From Paeniroseomonas aquatica (GTDB lineage Bacteria; Pseudomonadota; Alphaproteobacteria; Acetobacterales; Acetobacteraceae): DNA of 37,671 nt. Within the stretch, counting starts at the first letter, position 1; each line of letters opens with the position of its first letter. Below are positions 37,429 to 37,671 of the stretch, piece after piece. The notes under the pieces are model-generated. The model did not search any database. It had not been told where the DNA came from and saw only the letters and a program-made list of their open reading frames with translations. Position numbers and translations under genes: made by a program. The stretch is from positions 63,848 to 101,518 of the forward strand of contig NZ_JAUFPN010000108.1 of assembly GCF_030409335.1 (NCBI RefSeq). The letters run 5' to 3'.

Positions 37429-37671
37429 TCAGGTCGCCGGGGTCTCGCTCTCGGCCGGCGCCGCGGCGGGTGCCGGGGTGGCGGCGGCGGGGCTGGCCAT
37501 CGCGGCCTTGCGGGCGGCGCGGGTGGCGGCGCCCTTCTTCGCGGCTTCCGAACGCGCGGACGGCGCCGCGGCCTTGGCGGCGCGCTTCGGCGCGGCCTTG
37601 GCGACGGCCTTCGGTGCCGCGGCCTTGCGGGCGGCCGGCCGCTTCACCGCGGTGGCCTTGCGCGCGGCCGG
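37429..37671 (-). CDS. Lys/Ala/Pro-rich histone H1-like protein (5' end outside window)
   Basis: The last 80 codons of a gene that continues past the right edge, with no stop in the remaining frame. The visible part is composed almost only of Ala, Lys, Arg, Pro. It has PAARKA-type repeats (PAARKATAV, RPAARKAAAPKAVAKAAPKR, EAAKKGAATRAARKAA). It ends in an acidic/Pro tail (PAPAAAPAESETPAT). This is the composition of bacterial histone H1-like C-terminal domains (AlgP, Hc1-like), which bind DNA unspecifically and compact it. The apparent GTG at 37647 is not a convincing start because the same repeat pattern runs through it to the edge. What lies N-terminal is unknown. Confidence 0.6.
   Translation of the reverse strand, partial: PAARKATAVKRPAARKAAAPKAVAKAAPKRAAKAAAPSARSEAAKKGAATRAARKAAMASPAAATPAPAAAPAESETPAT

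Noticed and set aside
37429-37647. Complete 72-residue protein starting with GTG at 37647
   Set aside because: The Lys/Ala repeat continues in frame to the window edge, so the gene is truncated by the window, not started there.
1-37671. tRNA, rRNA, insertion sequence, prophage or attachment site
   Set aside because: Looked for conserved RNA sequences, transposase or integrase motifs and terminal inverted repeats; none found.

Overview
This window is a very GC-rich bacterial chromosome segment. Its gene content is typical of an aerobic alphaproteobacterium, most likely of the Acetobacteraceae/Roseomonas type. That placement is an inference from composition, from the style of the proteins (TupB, HWE kinase, PTPS cluster, OtnK/OtnC) and from how easily families resemble Rhodospirillales versions; no rRNA marker is present. 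I see no tRNA, rRNA, CRISPR array, prophage or insertion sequence. Most genes sit in short operons with 1-4 bp start/stop overlaps (ATGA, GTGA, TGATG).

Layout. 1-1118 (minus): an ABC ATPase cut by the left edge and its TupB-like tungstate/molybdate permease. 1257-2548 (plus): a CinA C-terminal amidase and a two-domain VOC protein. 2539-10783 (minus): a possible five-gene transcription unit of heavy-metal RND adaptor, CusA/CzcA-type pump, TolC-type channel, an SDR-fold protein lacking the catalytic lysine, and an acyl-CoA dehydrogenase. 10942-12486 (minus): a thiamine-diphosphate enzyme of the acetolactate-synthase type. 12610-14111 (plus): a small membrane protein and a Tat-exported Thi5/SsuA-type binding protein, followed by a 10-bp-period tandem repeat and a lone AbrB/MazE-type regulator with a near-consensus promoter. 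14570-19083 (minus): two orphan sensor histidine kinases. 19324-20873 (plus): the ATPase and permease of an SsuBC/TauBC-like importer that could serve the distant binding protein. 20905-21441 (minus): a BON-LysM protein.

21524-24230 (plus) is a molybdenum-enzyme maturation operon (fdhD, mobA). It continues into a 41-residue membrane peptide and two paralogous half-size permeases. Together with the TupBC genes at the left edge it gives the window a molybdenum/tungsten theme. 24264-25826 (minus) is an animal-type haem peroxidase under a promoter carrying a clean TetR-like inverted repeat. 26143-27618 (minus) is a soluble PAS-PAS chemoreceptor.

27734-31920 (plus) is the most unusual part: a tightly coupled five-gene operon of RibD-C-type reductase, zinc-less medium-chain dehydrogenase, a PTPS/QueD homologue that lacks its catalytic Cys, catalytic His and one zinc ligand, a GT4 glycosyltransferase and a class I methyltransferase. 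It looks like a small-molecule (pteridine-like, glycosylated, perhaps methylated) pathway whose product I cannot name.

31921-33962 is a decaying stretch: a frameshifted GNAT pseudogene, an MFS transporter whose tail runs into it, and a multiply frameshifted RidA-family remnant. 34140-37273 (plus) holds an OtnK-OtnC pair (3-oxo-tetronate catabolism), a nitroreductase and an NTF2/SnoaL-like protein. The right edge cuts a Lys/Ala-rich histone-H1-like gene (minus).
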